A DNA stretch of 64,000 bases from Burkholderiales bacterium (GCA_017307865.1 JAFKGE010000033.1:1-64000), one strand, 5' to 3'. Positions 1-7,959 are shown, numbered from the stretch's first letter. Notes: generated from the sequence alone by a model not told the origin. Numbers and translations: made by a program.

Positions 1-153
1 ACCTTGCTGCGTTATGTGGCCCTGTACAACCACCAACTGCCGCAGTCAGCGCTGGGCAGCAAGACGCCTATGCAGGCCATGAAGCAGTGGTATCAGGAGA
101 GCCCGCATCTGTTTCACAAGCGACCTTATGATCGTCCGGGATGCGACACGTAA
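1..153 (+). CDS. IS481-type transposase, C-terminal end (cut by window edge)
   Basis: The frame is open from base 1 and ends at TAA 151-153, giving the last 50 residues of a DDE transposase. The stretch LYNHQLPQSALGSKTP followed by a conserved PGCDT ending is typical of the C-terminus of IS481-family integrase-core transposases. The catalytic residues lie upstream, outside the window, so it cannot be judged whether the gene is intact. It marks the left border of an accessory patch that also holds an IS3 remnant. An IS3-family OrfB end is a less likely alternative. Confidence 0.65.
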   Translation, partial: TLLRYVALYNHQLPQSALGSKTPMQAMKQWYQESPHLFHKRPYDRPGCDT

Positions 154-218
154 TGTTATCTGCAATGGATGCACTTTCCAAACTTCTAACCTCAAGCATT
201 TTTGAAAAGATAAATTGA

Positions 219-1175
219 ATGCAAGACTCCGTGAAAATTGAAATAGATGAACTTTCTTATTACGCAGAATCGTTTAGAAAGATCAATCACAAAAAATATG
301 AATTCTTTGTGATCAGCAGGATTTTTCATCTGTTGAACGATCTTGAGATTGAATTTGTCACCCAACAAGTAGTTGGTACGGCAAAGGGGAGGTTTCTTCT
401 TGATTTGTATTTTCCTCAATTCCAAATTGCCGTTGAAATTGACGAAGATTACCACAGTAAGAAAAATCAAATTCAGAAAGACCAATTGCGCGAACGCGCA
501 ATCGTTGATGCATCCCGCATAAAAACCATCAGAATAAATATCAAAGACAAGACAATAACTGAAATTTTTCTCGAAATACAACAAGTTGTTGATTTTATAT
601 TGGCTGAAAAAGAGAAGCGAATTAAAACCGGTGAATTTGAACCGTATTCTTATGGAGACAAATATGATATCTCGCGTTTTATCCGTCGACGCAAAATTCA
701 GGTGGATGATGATGCGAGATTTAGAACCATTGTTGATGTGATCCGAATTTTCGGGAAAGAATATAATGGTTACCAACAAGCAATTTTCAAATATTTAAAA
801 AATTGTTATGTATGGTTTCCAAAGTTGTATCTCAACAACGACTGGGATAACATGTTGCTGGATGATGGCAAGAAGATTCAGATGCGTCCGAAAAACACGA
901 GCAAACTGGTCGCTTTAAACAAGCCAAAAAAATCTTCAGAATCTGTTCCTGAAAAACCCCTTCCCAGCCATTGCCTGGTTTTTGCGCATTACCGTGATAT
1001 TTTTGGACAAACCTATTACACTTTCAAGGGGTTGTTCGAGGTCAATCATCTGGGCGATCACAAAGTTGACTATTATCGAATTTCAGATTCCTTGATGTTC
1101 AAGGAAGACGGTTCGGTTGATGATGTGTTTTTGGAAGACAAAATCACCAAAATTCAACAAACCATTCGTTCTTGA
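219..1175 (+). CDS. AbaSI/PvuRts1I-type modification-dependent restriction endonuclease
   Basis: A 318-residue protein that resembles AbaSI along its whole length. The N-terminal half has a Vsr-like PD-(D/E)XK core: KKYEFFVISRIFHLLND (25-41), FVTQQ (46-50), then D62 in LLDLYFPQ, E73 and D75/E76 in VEIDE, and H79. The C-terminal half has WFPKLY and a segment around FAHYRD...FKGLFEVN that matches the SRA-like base-reading domain. Known family members cut DNA carrying 5-hydroxymethyl- or glucosylated hydroxymethylcytosine, a defence against T-even-like phages; that substrate is inferred here. The gene is much more AT-rich than its surroundings, lies between IS remnants and has no partner methylase, as expected for a type IV-like enzyme. 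The ribosome site is weak (GAAAAG). Confidence 0.82.
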   Translation: MQDSVKIEIDELSYYAESFRKINHKKYEFFVISRIFHLLNDLEIEFVTQQVVGTAKGRFLLDLYFPQFQIAVEIDEDYHSKKNQIQKDQLRERAIVDASRIKTIRINIKDKTITEIFLEIQQVVDFILAEKEKRIKTGEFEPYSYGDKYDISRFIRRRKIQVDDDARFRTIVDVIRIFGKEYNGYQQAIFKYLKNCYVWFPKLYLNNDWDNMLLDDGKKIQMRPKNTSKLVALNKPKKSSESVPEKPLPSHCLVFAHYRDIFGQTYYTFKGLFEVNHLGDHKVDYYRISDSLMFKEDGSVDDVFLEDKITKIQQTIRS

Positions 1176-1212
1176 TTGACCGTCTTCGCGACGATAAATT
1201 ATTGGCGGTGAA

Positions 1213-1422
1213 TCAGCCGGCCGCAGCGGCAAGCGCAAGCAACAAGACAAATATCCCCAAAACTGCTAGTAAGGCCAAGCCCAAAATAATCACAATCGCC
1301 CATAGCGGGGCCAATAATATTCGCCACTCGACTTTCACAAGGCCTACAGCTCTCAACAGGATTAGCAAGACCCATACCACAAAGGCAAGTGGTATCAATC
1401 CGATTGCAATCAAGATCAACAT
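1213..1422 (-). CDS. Small two-helix membrane protein (TMEM185-like)
   Basis: A 69-residue, almost wholly hydrophobic protein with two predicted membrane helices (about residues 1-24 and 37-67) separated by a short polar stretch containing VKVEW. The pattern of a Val/Glu-Trp turn followed by LLAPLW resembles the small TMEM185-type membrane proteins often seen in phage and accessory regions. AAGAG lies 6 bases before the ATG, which supports translation. It is convergent with the AbaSI-like gene. The overlapping plus-strand frame (1172-1486) lacks protein-like features. Function is unknown. Confidence 0.5.
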   Translation of the reverse strand: MLILIAIGLIPLAFVVWVLLILLRAVGLVKVEWRILLAPLWAIVIILGLALLAVLGIFVLLLALAAAAG

Positions 1423-1444
1423 TTATTTCTCTTGGGAAATCTCA

Positions 1445-1471
1445 GGCGATCTCAACTCCGAAGTGCAACAC
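1445..1471 (+). repeat. Left terminal inverted repeat of the IS3 remnant
   Basis: This 27-bp sequence, starting GGCGATCTCAACTCC and ending GTGCAACAC, is the exact reverse complement of 2094-2120. It lies 120 bp before the orfA start. Confidence 0.85.
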
Positions 1472-1595
1472 CCTCACATAGGGTAAGTTGCACAGATGGG
1501 AACACGATACAGACAACTGCAAGCCGAAGAGTGACCTTGCCCCCGAAAAACGTATCCCTTGCTGAGTGATTCAATCCAAGCAAGGAGAAACGCAA

Positions 1596-1889
1596 ATGAC
1601 GAAGCCGACGAGGGCGCGCTACACGCTCGAATTCAAGCGAGAAGCCGTACGGCTGGTTGAAGGCGGCCAGAGCATCGCGGCGGCGGCCCGCACCCTGGGC
1701 GTGGTCGATCAGACCCTGTTCAACTGGGTCAAGGCGCAGCGCGCCGGCAAGCTCACGGGAGTCGACAGCAAGCTCGTGAGCGCCGAGCAAATGGAGATCA
1801 GTCGGCTGCGCGCGGAGTTGGCGCGTGTGAAGATGGAGCGCGACATCTTGGGAAAAGCGACGGCGTACTTTGCAAAGGCATCGACGTGA
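1596..1889 (+). CDS. IS3-family transposase OrfA
   Basis: A 97-residue OrfA with an N-terminal helix-turn-helix (YTLEFKREAVRLVEGG ... SIAAAARTLGV...LFNWVK) and a C-terminal leucine-zipper-like coiled coil (EISRLRAELARVKMERDIL), the standard arrangement for DNA-end recognition and oligomerisation in IS3 elements. The start is set at ATG 1596, which has AAGGAG 8 bases upstream; a GTG at 1566 in the same frame has no such site. Its stop overlaps the orfB GTG (GTGA at 1886-1889), where IS3 elements normally make the OrfAB fusion by -1 frameshifting. The frame is intact. Confidence 0.85.
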   Translation: MTKPTRARYTLEFKREAVRLVEGGQSIAAAARTLGVVDQTLFNWVKAQRAGKLTGVDSKLVSAEQMEISRLRAELARVKMERDILGKATAYFAKAST

Positions 1890-2080
1890 AGTACGCCTTC
1901 ATCGAACGCCACCGGCGTGTATGGCCGATCTCGGTGCAGTGCCGGGTTTTGCAAGTCAGCGTAGCTGGCTACCACGAGCACTTTGTACGCCGCGCCAGTG
2001 GCGATCAGCGTCGTCCCTACCAAGCTTTCAAGAAACTGATGGCGGCCATCAGCGAGAAGGACTCGGCTACGATTCATTGA
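1886..2080 (+). pseudogene. IS3-family transposase OrfB, truncated
   Basis: The frame opens with KYAFIERHRRVWPISVQCRVL...SVAGYHEH, the conserved N-terminus of IS3-family OrfB, but stops after 64 residues. The whole integrase core with its DDE triad is absent. The last 20 or so residues no longer look like OrfB, so the deletion junction probably lies near codon 45. It starts on a GTG that overlaps the orfA stop. It cannot encode an active transposase. Confidence 0.8.
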
Positions 2081-2093
2081 TTCTCAACCAGTG

Positions 2094-2120
2094 GTGTTGC
2101 ACTTCGGAGTTGAGATCGCC
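2094..2120 (-). repeat. Right terminal inverted repeat of the IS3 remnant
   Basis: Exact 27-bp inverted copy of 1445-1471. It lies 13 bp after the premature orfB stop and 18 bp before the end of the WYL gene. Confidence 0.85.
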
Positions 2121-2138
2121 TTTTTCTCTTTGGTGATC

Positions 2139-3131
2139 TCAAGTTCGCGGGGCCACAGGCGCGGTCTCGCGCCTGACATCCCGCACCGCCTCCCCAAACC
2201 CCCGCAACCACCACTCCAGCATCGCGCTGTCCACCACCGTCGCGGTGACTTCCATCCACCCGTCGCCCACATCCCGCACCTGCTGGTCTTTGGATAGCGG
2301 CGACTCCCGCAGGTGAAACCCCGCCTCGTTCGTGATGCAGAACGAGAGCCGCACCTGCTGCCCCTCGCCAAACCCAAACCGCCCATCGTCGTCGTACTTC
2401 TGCAGGTCGAATTCCGCAGGCCGCTCAAACACCAGGGTAGAAACCTCGGCCTTGCGGATGCGGTGCAGGGCCAGGCTGCGTTCGTTGTCAAAGCCCTCGT
2501 ACCGGCACACCAGGTACAGGCGCGGGCCTTGCTGGGCCAGGCCCAGGGGCATGACTTGGATGGGTTTGCGCTTGCCGGCGGCGTTCTGGTAGTCCAGCGC
2601 CAGCCAGCGGTTGGCGTACAGGGCCTCGCTCACGGCTTCGAGCACGCCAGGCTCGATCTTGGGCGGCAGCAGGGGCTGGCTGGTGGCCACCACGCGCACC
2701 TTGCGCGGCCATTCGCGCTCCAGCCGGGCCGGGTCGGCGCCGGGGCCCTGGCTGTCGCCCAGGTTGCGCCGGGCCTGGGTGAAGAAGCCGTCCATGGACT
2801 GCATCAGCCGCGCGGGCAGCAGGTTCTTCAGGTGCTCCTGGGCCAGCAGCAGCAACAGTGATTCTTGCGGCGTGAGGCGGGGCACGGCCAGGCCCTGGGC
2901 GCGCTCCAGCCAGCGGTAGCCATAGGGCTTGCTGCGGTCGTCGCGTTCGATGTCGAAATGCTCGCTGAGGATTTCCAGCTGGCGCTGGATGGTGCGCAGG
3001 TCGCGGTCAAAGCCCGCACTTTTAAGCTGCTGGTGCAGCTCGCCGGTGGTGACCTTGCGCCCGCGCGGGATGCGGCGCAGTAGTTCGACCATGAGCAGGG
3101 CGGTGTCCAGTGTTTCGGGGCGTTTGGCCAT
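2139..3131 (-). CDS. WYL-domain transcriptional regulator
   Basis: A 330-residue regulator with an N-terminal winged helix-turn-helix (about residues 10-60: VTTGELHQQL ... RDLRTIQRQLEIL), a linker, and a WYL domain in the second half (LALDYQNAAGKRKP ... PRLYLVCRYE ... ALHRI), then a C-terminal WCX-like part. WYL proteins sense nucleic acids or nucleotides and often repress defence operons (BrxR and CapW are examples). ATG 3131 is chosen because it lies 5 bases after the stop of the upstream DUF2779 gene, implying coupled translation; a GTG at 3173 would overlap that gene. It is the last gene of a three-gene minus-strand cluster and probably regulates it, which is inference. Confidence 0.85.
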   Translation of the reverse strand: MAKRPETLDTALLMVELLRRIPRGRKVTTGELHQQLKSAGFDRDLRTIQRQLEILSEHFDIERDDRSKPYGYRWLERAQGLAVPRLTPQESLLLLLAQEHLKNLLPARLMQSMDGFFTQARRNLGDSQGPGADPARLEREWPRKVRVVATSQPLLPPKIEPGVLEAVSEALYANRWLALDYQNAAGKRKPIQVMPLGLAQQGPRLYLVCRYEGFDNERSLALHRIRKAEVSTLVFERPAEFDLQKYDDDGRFGFGEGQQVRLSFCITNEAGFHLRESPLSKDQQVRDVGDGWMEVTATVVDSAMLEWWLRGFGEAVRDVRRETAPVAPRT

Positions 3132-3136
3132 GCGGG

Positions 3137-4633
3137 TCAGGCTTTCAAAGGCGTGTTGGTGAATGCGCCCCACAGCCGCACCATGGCCCAGGTGTCGAGG
3201 TGGCAGTAGGCGAGCAGCTGGCGCTCCAGCTCGGCCCTGCGTGCGGCGCTGGTGGCGGGGGCGATGGCTTCCAGGTACGCCTGCTGCGCCGCGCCGCCGT
3301 CCTGCACGCCGTCCAGGTTGTCGTAGCGCAGGTCCGGGTGCGAATCAGCAAACATGGCGGGCAGCACGGCCTTGATGCTCCAGCTGCCTTGCTGGCTGGG
3401 GTGGTAGTAGTGCTGGCGGGCCACGGGCAGCAGGTCAACAATGCGGTCGTTGATGGCGTGCAGCGCGGGCGCCAGGCGCGGGTGGCGTTCGGCCAGTTCG
3501 CGGATGCGGGTCTGCTCGAACGCGGCGTTATAGACAAACACCGGGCCGCGTTCGCCGCAGGCGCCGATGAGGGCCTGGGCAAAGGCCAGCGAGGGGTTTC
3601 TGCCCGTCAGGTCCAAAAACGCCTGGTGCTCAACGCGCCCCGTGCGCGCAAGGCGGTGCACGCTGAACTGGAAGGGTATTTGCTGGTAAGGCCGCGTGCC
3701 TTGCCAGATGGGCACGCCGAACTGGATGGTTTCAAAGTCGATGAAGTACCCCGGCAGCTTGTGCGCGGCCAGCGCCTGCGCGGCGGCGTGCTGGTCAAAG
3801 AAGGCTTGGCCCGACAGGGTGGCGGATTTCACGCGCTGCTGCGTGGGGTTGAGCAGATCGTCGGGCAGATCGCGCAGCTCGCGGGTGCCGTGCGCTTCGA
3901 TGTGCGCCTTGATCGCGTTGCCGGGGCGCGGCAGCCAGTGCACGGGGTGCTCGGCTTGGGGCTCCTGGCTTTGGCAGTGGGTGAGAAAGCCGCATTCGTA
4001 GGGATCGGTGCACTGCGCACCGGTGGCGATGGGGGGCGCCTTCTTGCGCGCCGCCACGGTTTGGGCTTCGGCAATCCAGCCGCGCACCTCATCCGTGCGG
4101 GCAAAGGCCTCGTCGGTCAGGTCGGCCTCCACCAGCAGGCCCTGGTAGTCGCCGCCGCCGGGGTAGGTCCAGCTGTTGTCGATGTGCGCCAGCGCGATGG
4201 AGCGCAGCGGCACGCCGCAGGCGCGGGCGACGAAGGCCTGCACGGCGGCATCGTCGCGGTGGTAGTCCTTCACGCTGGTGCTGGACTTGACCTCCACCAT
4301 GCGCCAGCCTTGGCCCGCAGGCAGCAGCACGTCGGCAAAGGCCAGCGCGCCTTCGGCCCGAAAGCCCGCCTCAAAAATCGGCTGGCGAGCGCGCAACAGG
4401 GTTTGCGTGCGCGCAAAGGCCGCGTCAAAGCCATCGGCCTGCGGGTCTATCAGCTGGCCGCGCTGCTGTGGGTCGTAAATCTGCCGCGCAATGTCGCCCA
4501 CCTGGTGGCCCGTGGCAAAGCTGGCCAGCGTGGCGCCAGAGTCCTCGCGCAGCTGCGGCGCGTGGATTTCAAGCCACAGGCGCTTGGGGCATTGGCGAAA
4601 GGCCAGGAGTTTGGATTTGGAGAGGGTACGCAT
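3137..4633 (-). CDS. DUF2779 protein: Cas4/RecB-like nuclease plus DEDD-type exonuclease
   Basis: A 498-residue protein with the look of the DUF2779 family. The N-terminal half resembles Cas4/RecB nucleases: a first Cys (C15 in RQCPKRLW), D101 (FADVL), E114 and K116 (VEVKSS), and a Cys cluster at about 208, 214 and 220 that could hold an Fe-S cluster with C15. The C-terminal half starts with YFIDFETI (D299, E301) and carries YNAAFEQ and YCHLDTWAM (H478, D480), the pattern of a DEDDh-type 3'-5' exonuclease. So two nuclease folds seem to be joined. Start ATG 4633 is preferred over an in-frame TTG at 4651; neither has a strong ribosome site. It lies between the AAA+ gene (24-base gap) and the WYL gene. 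The substrate is unknown. Confidence 0.8.
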   Translation of the reverse strand: MRTLSKSKLLAFRQCPKRLWLEIHAPQLREDSGATLASFATGHQVGDIARQIYDPQQRGQLIDPQADGFDAAFARTQTLLRARQPIFEAGFRAEGALAFADVLLPAGQGWRMVEVKSSTSVKDYHRDDAAVQAFVARACGVPLRSIALAHIDNSWTYPGGGDYQGLLVEADLTDEAFARTDEVRGWIAEAQTVAARKKAPPIATGAQCTDPYECGFLTHCQSQEPQAEHPVHWLPRPGNAIKAHIEAHGTRELRDLPDDLLNPTQQRVKSATLSGQAFFDQHAAAQALAAHKLPGYFIDFETIQFGVPIWQGTRPYQQIPFQFSVHRLARTGRVEHQAFLDLTGRNPSLAFAQALIGACGERGPVFVYNAAFEQTRIRELAERHPRLAPALHAINDRIVDLLPVARQHYYHPSQQGSWSIKAVLPAMFADSHPDLRYDNLDGVQDGGAAQQAYLEAIAPATSAARRAELERQLLAYCHLDTWAMVRLWGAFTNTPLKA

Positions 4634-4657
4634 GGGGACTTTTGGTTGCAAATTGTG

Positions 4658-6733
4658 TCAGACGAATCCGATGCCGTGGCGCGCCCCGTCGTGTTTCAAC
4701 CCGCATTCCCCTTCCAGCCCCGCCACCAGTGCCGCCGCGCTGGTCAGGGGCATGAACCGGCTTTGCCGCAGCACCGCCGCAAAGTCCCCTGGCGTCAGTT
4801 GCTTCAAGCGCGCCAGCCGCGCCTGTTCTGCCGCGCCCGGCGCGGCCAGCCCCAGTTGCGCGCAGTGGCGCTGCAGCAGCGCCCAGGCTTGCGGCGTGCG
4901 CAGGTAGTCCAGCTTGACCTTCAAGTCGAAGCGGCGCAGCGCGGCGGGGTCCAGGCCGTCCATCAGGTTGGTGCTGGCGATGAACACGCCCGCAAAACCT
5001 TCCATCTGCGTCAGCAGTTCGTTCACCTGCGTCACTTCCCAACTGCGCTGTGCGCCCCGGCGGTCTTGCAGAAAACTGTCCACCTCGTCGATGAGCAGCA
5101 GCGCGCCGTCGTCCTCGGCTTCGCGGAAGGCGCGGGCGATGTTTTTTTCGGCTTCGCCCACGTACATCGACAGCAGGTCGGAGGCGCGGCGCACCAGCAG
5201 CGGCATGTCCAGCTGCTGGGCCAGCCAGCGGCCGAAGGCGGTCTTGCCCGTGCCGGGCGGGCCGTACAGGCACAGACGGGCGCTGCGCGTGGCGGCAATG
5301 CCTTGGGTCAGCGCGGCCAGGTCGGCGTCGGCGTGCAGAAAGGCGGGGTCATAGACCTCGGGCAGATGGTTGGCGTCGTGGCGCGGCAGCGGGCGGTGGC
5401 CCTGGGCCTGCAGTGTGTGGCTGACCAGGTGCTCGAAGGCGCTGGCGCTGGCGGCGCGGCCCACCTCGGCCTCGATGGCGTGGGCTACGGTGCTGGCGCG
5501 GGCGACCACGGCGGGGGCCAGGTGTTCGGCGTCGGCCACGCGGGCCAGGCGCGGGGCGTCCAGCAGGTTGCCGCAGTGCGCTTGCACGATGCGCGCGCGC
5601 TGGCTGCGCGGCGGCACGGGCAGCTCGAACACCATGTCGAAGCGGCGGATGAAGGCGGCGTCCATCCCGGCGACGGTGTTGGACAGCCACAGCGTGGGCA
5701 CGGGGTTTTCCTCCAACATGCGGTTCAGCCAGCCCTTGTGCGACTGGGCTGTGCCGCGCTCCAGCGGGCTGTCGCTGAAGACGTCTTCCACCTCGTCAAA
5801 CAGCAGCAGTGCGCGGCGCTGGGCCAGAAAGCTCTGCGCGGCGCGGAAGGCGCGCAGGCGGTTGGTGGCGCTGATGGGGTCACCGTCCTCGTCTTCGCTC
5901 GCCACTTCAAACAGCTCGCAGCCCATGTCCTGCGCCAAGGCGCGGGCCAGCTCGGTCTTGCCGGTGCCGGGCGCGCCATGCACATACAGGTTGACGCCGC
6001 GCCGCTGTGTATCGCGTGCGTGGCGCAGCCAGGGCTGCACGATGTTCAGCGTGGGCTGGATGTGGCCGTAGTCGGCCAGCGCCAGGCTTCCCGGCGCGGC
6101 GGGCTGGATCTTGCCGCGCAGCAGCTGGATGGGGTCGGCGTCTGTGGTCACCATCTGGTCGGCAAAGGTGTGCGACAGCAGCTCCAGCTTGCTTTTGAGG
6201 CGCGCTGACCCGGTGCGATCGACCACCACCAGGCCCGAGCGCGCCAGCAGGCCCTGGCTGCCCAGCGCCTGGCGCACCTGCGCATCGGGCAGCTCCAGCA
6301 GCATGGCCAGGGTCTGGACGACCTGAGCGGTGGTCAGCGATTCCAGCTGATCGGCTGTGTCGTCGAGCATCGGCTCGTTGTGCAGGCAGACGACGAACGC
6401 CAGGATGCGCGCATCCATCGCGCTCAGTCCCACCAGCGCGGCCAGCCGCTGCACGTTGGCTTGCAGCAGGGCGGGCAGGGGCGTTTTGGCGCAGGTACGC
6501 TGCACCTTCTTCAACTGCTGGAACAGCTCCGCGCGCACGGCCTGGGGGTTGAAGGCGCGGTCTTCGGGGTCGACCCAGTGACCGAGGCCCAGGGCGTAGG
6601 CGATGTCGTCGCGGGCAAAGTCGTCCTTGCGCACGAAGCGGCGCAGGACTTCGGGCGAGGTGAGCAGGCGCAGCATCCACAAAGCGACGTGGGGCGCAAG
6701 CGGCTGGGGCGGGCGAGGGTGGCGGTAGGCCAT
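4658..6733 (-). CDS. Tandem AAA+ ATPase
   Basis: A 691-residue cytoplasmic protein with an N-terminal helical region of about 230 residues that I do not recognise, followed by two AAA+ modules. Module 1 has Walker A GAPGTGKT (253-260) and Walker B LLLFDE (309-314). Module 2 has Walker A GPPGTGKT (491-498), Walker B LLLIDE (545-550) and a sensor-1-like ASTN (586-589). Both modules look catalytically complete. AAGGAG 6 bases before ATG 6733 fixes the start; the longer frame upstream runs into the divergent tusA promoter region. It is the first gene of the cluster with the DUF2779 nuclease and WYL regulator. A remodelling or unfoldase role that feeds or gates the nuclease is inference. Confidence 0.8.
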   Translation of the reverse strand: MAYRHPRPPQPLAPHVALWMLRLLTSPEVLRRFVRKDDFARDDIAYALGLGHWVDPEDRAFNPQAVRAELFQQLKKVQRTCAKTPLPALLQANVQRLAALVGLSAMDARILAFVVCLHNEPMLDDTADQLESLTTAQVVQTLAMLLELPDAQVRQALGSQGLLARSGLVVVDRTGSARLKSKLELLSHTFADQMVTTDADPIQLLRGKIQPAAPGSLALADYGHIQPTLNIVQPWLRHARDTQRRGVNLYVHGAPGTGKTELARALAQDMGCELFEVASEDEDGDPISATNRLRAFRAAQSFLAQRRALLLFDEVEDVFSDSPLERGTAQSHKGWLNRMLEENPVPTLWLSNTVAGMDAAFIRRFDMVFELPVPPRSQRARIVQAHCGNLLDAPRLARVADAEHLAPAVVARASTVAHAIEAEVGRAASASAFEHLVSHTLQAQGHRPLPRHDANHLPEVYDPAFLHADADLAALTQGIAATRSARLCLYGPPGTGKTAFGRWLAQQLDMPLLVRRASDLLSMYVGEAEKNIARAFREAEDDGALLLIDEVDSFLQDRRGAQRSWEVTQVNELLTQMEGFAGVFIASTNLMDGLDPAALRRFDLKVKLDYLRTPQAWALLQRHCAQLGLAAPGAAEQARLARLKQLTPGDFAAVLRQSRFMPLTSAAALVAGLEGECGLKHDGARHGIGFV

Positions 6734-6839
6734 GCGGATGCTCCTTGAGGTGACAGGAGGCATCATCCGCAGGGGTGCGACGACTTGTGTCGCTGGCGGT
6801 CGCTGCTCAGGGCGCGCTCGATTGACCGACAATCGCCCG

Positions 6840-7067
6840 ATGGACATCACCAAGGAAGTCGATGCGCGCGGGCTGAACTGCCCGCTGCCCATCCTGAAGG
6901 CCAAGAAGGCCCTGTCGGAATTGACCAGCGGCCAGTTGCTGCGGGTGCTCAGCACCGACCCGGGCTCGGTGCGCGACTTTCAGGCCTTTGCCAAACAGAC
7001 CGGCAACGAACTGGTCGAGCAGCAGAGCACGCAGGATCAGTTCGTGCACGTGCTGCGCCGCCGCTGA
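6840..7067 (+). CDS. tusA: TusA/SirA-family sulfur carrier protein
   Basis: A 75-residue protein with the family signature DARGLNCPLPILKAKKAL near the N-terminus; C14 in the CPxP motif is the sulfur-accepting cysteine. TusA-type proteins pass persulfide sulfur from cysteine desulfurase to tRNA 2-thiouridine synthesis, molybdenum cofactor synthesis and other acceptors. Start ATG 6840 gives the usual size. It is transcribed away from the AAA+ gene and ends 5 bp before the convergent galU. Paralogues are common, so the exact acceptor cannot be told from sequence. A TsuA-like thiosulfate transporter gene lies 5 kb downstream. Confidence 0.85.
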   Translation: MDITKEVDARGLNCPLPILKAKKALSELTSGQLLRVLSTDPGSVRDFQAFAKQTGNELVEQQSTQDQFVHVLRRR

Positions 7068-7071
7068 GCGG

Positions 7072-7959
7072 CTACAGCGCCAGCGACTTGAGGTAGGTGC
7101 GAAACGCGGCGCCCATCTGCGGGTGCTGCAGGGCCAGCTCGACGGTGGCCTCCAGAAAGCCCTCTTTGCTACCACAATCGTAGCGTTTGCCGCTGTACTG
7201 GTAAGCGTAGACGCGCTCTTTGGTCATCAGGCGCGCGATGGCATCGGTGAGCTGGATCTCGCCGCCCGCGCCGGCCGGCTGGTTGCGGATCTCGTCGAAG
7301 ATGCGCGGCGTGAGGATGTAGCGGCCGGCCACGCCCATGCGCGAGGGCGCGGCCTCGGGCGCGGGCTTTTCGACGATGCGCTCGATCTTGATCAGCTGGT
7401 CGCCCGCCGCCGGACCGGCGACGATGCCGTAGCGGCGCACCTGGTCGAGCGGCACCTCCTGCACCGCCAGCACCGAGCGGCCGAGCGACTCGAAGGCCTC
7501 GACCATCTGCGCCAGCACCGGCTGGCCGCCGGGCGGGCCGACCATCAGGTCGTCGGCCAGCAGCACGGCAAAGGGCTGCTCGCCCACGATGTGCGCGGCG
7601 CACAGCACGGCGTGGCCCAGCCCCAGCGAGCGCGGCTGGCGCACGTAGCTGCAGTCCATGTCGTCCGGCGCGACGGCGCGCACCACGTCCAGCAGGGCCT
7701 GCTTGCCGGCGGCCAGCAGCTCGCTTTCCAGCTCGTAGGCGGTGTCGAAGTGGTCCTCGATGGCGCGCTTGCTGCGCCCGGTGACGAACACCATGTGGCG
7801 CACGCCGGCGGCGTAGGCCTCCTCGACGGCGTACTGGATCAGCGGCTTGTCCACCACCGGCAGCATTTCCTTGGGGCTGGCCTTGGTGGCGGGCAAAAAG
7901 CGGGTGCCCAGGCCGGCGACGGGAAAGACGGCGGTGCGGACGGAACGGGGGATAGGCAT
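7072..7959 (-). CDS. galU: UTP-glucose-1-phosphate uridylyltransferase
   Basis: A 295-residue nucleotidyltransferase making UDP-glucose for LPS, exopolysaccharide and envelope sugars. The N-terminal [19 protein letters not shown] is the nucleotide-binding signature of Gal[14 protein letters not shown] follows. LADDLM around residue 135 holds a metal-binding Asp, and EKP with the GRYILTP region are characteristic. Length matches the family (about 290-300). Start ATG 7957-7959 sits just before the first conserved block. It is convergent with tusA and divergent from the dehydrogenase at 8052. Confidence 0.93.
   Translation of the reverse strand: MPIPRSVRTAVFPVAGLGTRFLPATKASPKEMLPVVDKPLIQYAVEEAYAAGVRHMVFVTGRSKRAIEDHFDTAYELESELLAAGKQALLDVVRAVAPDDMDCSYVRQPRSLGLGHAVLCAAHIVGEQPFAVLLADDLMVGPPGGQPVLAQMVEAFESLGRSVLAVQEVPLDQVRRYGIVAGPAAGDQLIKIERIVEKPAPEAAPSRMGVAGRYILTPRIFDEIRNQPAGAGGEIQLTDAIARLMTKERVYAYQYSGKRYDCGSKEGFLEATVELALQHPQMGAAFRTYLKSLAL

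Larger units (their letters stand above)
1445..2120 (+). mobile_element. Internally deleted IS3-family element bounded by 27-bp inverted repeats
   Basis: The segment is bounded by perfect inverted repeats and contains a complete orfA and about the first 60 codons of orfB. A normal IS3-family orfB has about 280 codons, so roughly 650 bp appear to have been lost while both ends were kept. No matching 3- or 4-bp target duplication is seen at the outer edges (TCA on the left, TTT on the right), so the exact tips or a later rearrangement remain open. It could move only if a full-length relative supplies transposase. Confidence 0.75.

Noticed and set aside
192-779. Minus-strand frame of 195 codons opposite the AbaSI-like gene
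   Set aside because: It is AT-rich antisense with no start context or domain, and the plus-strand gene has clear family motifs.
1172-1486. Plus-strand frame of 104 codons after the AbaSI-like gene
   Set aside because: Low-complexity Thr/Lys/Ala sequence, opposite a better supported small membrane protein with a ribosome site.
1442-2123. Target-site duplication around the IS3 remnant
   Set aside because: The three or four bases outside each inverted repeat do not match, so no duplication can be claimed.
3110-6208. Plus-strand open frame of 1032 codons
   Set aside because: It lies opposite the WYL, DUF2779 and AAA+ genes, has low-complexity composition with many Gly, Ala, Arg and His, and no domain. 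It is a GC-rich shadow.
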